Shown here: in pieces, positions 62,994 through 64,000 of the stretch
Layout of the letters: each line of letters begins with the position of its first letter
Numbering within the stretch: position 1 is the stretch's first letter
The notes under the pieces: model-generated
Told to the model about the DNA's origin: nothing
The model's input: the letters and a program-made list of their open reading frames with translations, nothing else
Databases searched by the model: none
Translations under genes and position numbers: made by a program
Assembly (NCBI RefSeq): GCF_000160875.1
Contig: NZ_GG700802.1
Coordinates: 44,357-108,356 of the forward strand
Direction of reading: 5' to 3'
DNA from: Lactobacillus iners DSM 13335
GTDB lineage: Bacteria > Bacillota > Bacilli > Lactobacillales > Lactobacillaceae
DNA: 64,000 nt

Positions 62994-64000
62994 TCCTAAA
63001 TATTTAACAGTTACAGATTTAAATTTTTATCTGTCTAAAAAATTTAAGAACGATCCTTATTTGCATAAAGTGTTTTTACAAGGTGAAGTATCTAATTTTA
63101 GACTGCGTATGAATTCAACTCAATATTTTTCATTAAAAGATGAGAAATCAAAAATAAATGCTGTAATGTATAAATCATTTTTTGAAAAAGTAAAATTCAA
63201 ATTAGTAGAGGGAATGAAGGTATACGTTTCAGGATATATTGACTTATATTCACCGCAGGGATCGTATCAATTCTATGTGCATACTATTGAACCTGCTGGA
63301 TTAGGTGCATTGTTTGAACAACTGAGACAACTAAGGGAAAAGTTAGATAAAGAAGGTCTGTTTGCAGATTCTCATAAAAAAAAGATACCTAAATTTCCTG
63401 ATAAAATAGCTGTTGTAACTAGTGCATCTGGTGCTGTTATTCATGATATTATGGTGACAGCAAATAGAAGATTCCCGCATGTAGAAATTGATTTATTTCC
63501 TACAATTGTACAAGGTAAAGATGCTGCTGCTTCCATAATTGCTTCATTACAGCAGATAGCAGCTTCACAAGATAAATATGATGTAGTTATTATTGGTCGT
63601 GGTGGCGGATCATTAGAAGATTTGTGGCCATTTAATGAGGAAATGGTAGTACGCCAAATTTATAGTATGACGATGCCTGTAATTTCATCTGTTGGTCATG
63701 AAACTGATACCACTTTATCAGATTTAGTAGCTGATAAAAGAGCAGCCACGCCAACTGCAGCAGCGGAGTATGCTACACCTGAATTATCAGCGATTACGTT
63801 GCAAATAATAGAACTAAGAACGCATCTATATGCTGCTATACGTTCAATAATTAATAGTGATAAGATATTATTTAATAGAACTAAAAATTCTGTATTTTTA
63901 CGAGAACCGCAACGTTTTTATGATGAAAAAATGCAAACGTTGGATCTTTTAGAACAAAAGTTAGAACAAGTAGCGAATAATTATTTGCTTAATGTAAAAA
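62983..64000 (+). CDS. xseA: Exodeoxyribonuclease VII large subunit (3' end outside window)
   Basis: First 339 codons visible from ATG 62983. N-terminal OB-fold (KVFLQGEVSNFRLR, MYKSFFEKVKFKLVEGMKV) and catalytic core AVVTSASGAVIHDI, DVVIIGRGGGSLEDLWPFNEE, SSVGHETDTTLSDLVADKRA and ATPTAAAE. A helical region begins at the edge. xseB should follow. Confidence 0.95.
   Translation, partial: METSPKYLTVTDLNFYLSKKFKNDPYLHKVFLQGEVSNFRLRMNSTQYFSLKDEKSKINAVMYKSFFEKVKFKLVEGMKVYVSGYIDLYSPQGSYQFYVHTIEPAGLGALFEQLRQLREKLDKEGLFADSHKKKIPKFPDKIAVVTSASGAVIHDIMVTANRRFPHVEIDLFPTIVQGKDAAASIIASLQQIAASQDKYDVVIIGRGGGSLEDLWPFNEEMVVRQIYSMTMPVISSVGHETDTTLSDLVADKRAATPTAAAEYATPELSAITLQIIELRTHLYAAIRSIINSDKILFNRTKNSVFLREPQRFYDEKMQTLDLLEQKLEQVANNYLLNVK

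Noticed and set aside
1..64000. CRISPR array, insertion sequence or rRNA/tRNA genes
   Set aside because: No regular repeat-spacer pattern, no transposase-like ORF, no tRNA cloverleaf apart from the tRNA-like part of tmRNA.

Overview
The window is a low-GC Firmicute chromosome, most likely a member of the Lactobacillaceae (Lactobacillales). Evidence for this is the comG-methyltransferase-ackA locus, a tmRNA tag ending YALAA, a PyrR-attenuated uracil permease, the recG-plsX-acpP / rnc-smc-ftsY blocks, an Opp system, a T-box on ileS, the folB-K-E-C-NTPase-P folate cluster, and frequent TTG starts after good ribosome binding sites. I cannot place it to species. No tRNA, rRNA, CRISPR array or intact insertion sequence was seen.

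Layout. 1-280: end of an LPXTG surface protein. 404-3944: complete seven-gene comG pseudopilus operon, including a tiny comGG. 4035-6258: methyltransferase and ackA. 6296-6658: tmRNA. 6660-8965: an accessory, decayed stretch behind the tmRNA. It holds a probable orphan Fst-type antisense RNA, a collapsed HTH gene, and three or more toxin-tail/immunity-like pairs. Two of these are followed by the same 50-bp terminator repeat and a third by a degenerate copy. This is the most unusual part of the window. 9011-11678: ECF transporter (S, T, fused ATPases). 11736-13355: alpha-1,6-glucosidase. 13394-14611: secreted peptidoglycan hydrolase. 14698-17653: trpXYZ-type ABC transporter behind a leader peptide with one Trp codon and two terminator hairpins. 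17763-23928: two drug-type MFS exporters, an ABC-2 exporter and a uracil permease. 24095-28231: M42 peptidase and a glutamine-type ABC importer.

28413-34159: rpmB, Asp23-like protein, fatty acid kinase, recG, plsX and acpP. 34209-40403: oligopeptide permease oppDFBC and a separately promoted oppA, lying between acpP and rnc. 40538-48200: rnc, smc, ftsY, a C69 dipeptidase and divIVA. 48213-52932: T-box, ileS, a cold-shock-like protein, NUDIX, a small membrane protein and mtnN. 52954-58625: cysteine desulfurase and the folate cluster; folB appears to use an ATC start. 58640-59419: L21 leader, rplU and rpmA without the usual prp between them. 59487-64000: pepQ, efp, Asp23-like, nusB, folD and the 5' part of xseA.

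How the genes work together. comG makes the DNA-uptake pseudopilus. Opp, glutamine, tryptophan and uracil importers plus PepA, PepQ and PepD fit an amino-acid-auxotrophic lifestyle fed by peptides. FolE, the RdgB-type NTPase, FolB, FolK, FolP and FolC cover dihydroneopterin-to-folate synthesis, but no pABA genes are seen here. FakA, PlsX and AcpP form the phospholipid entry point.
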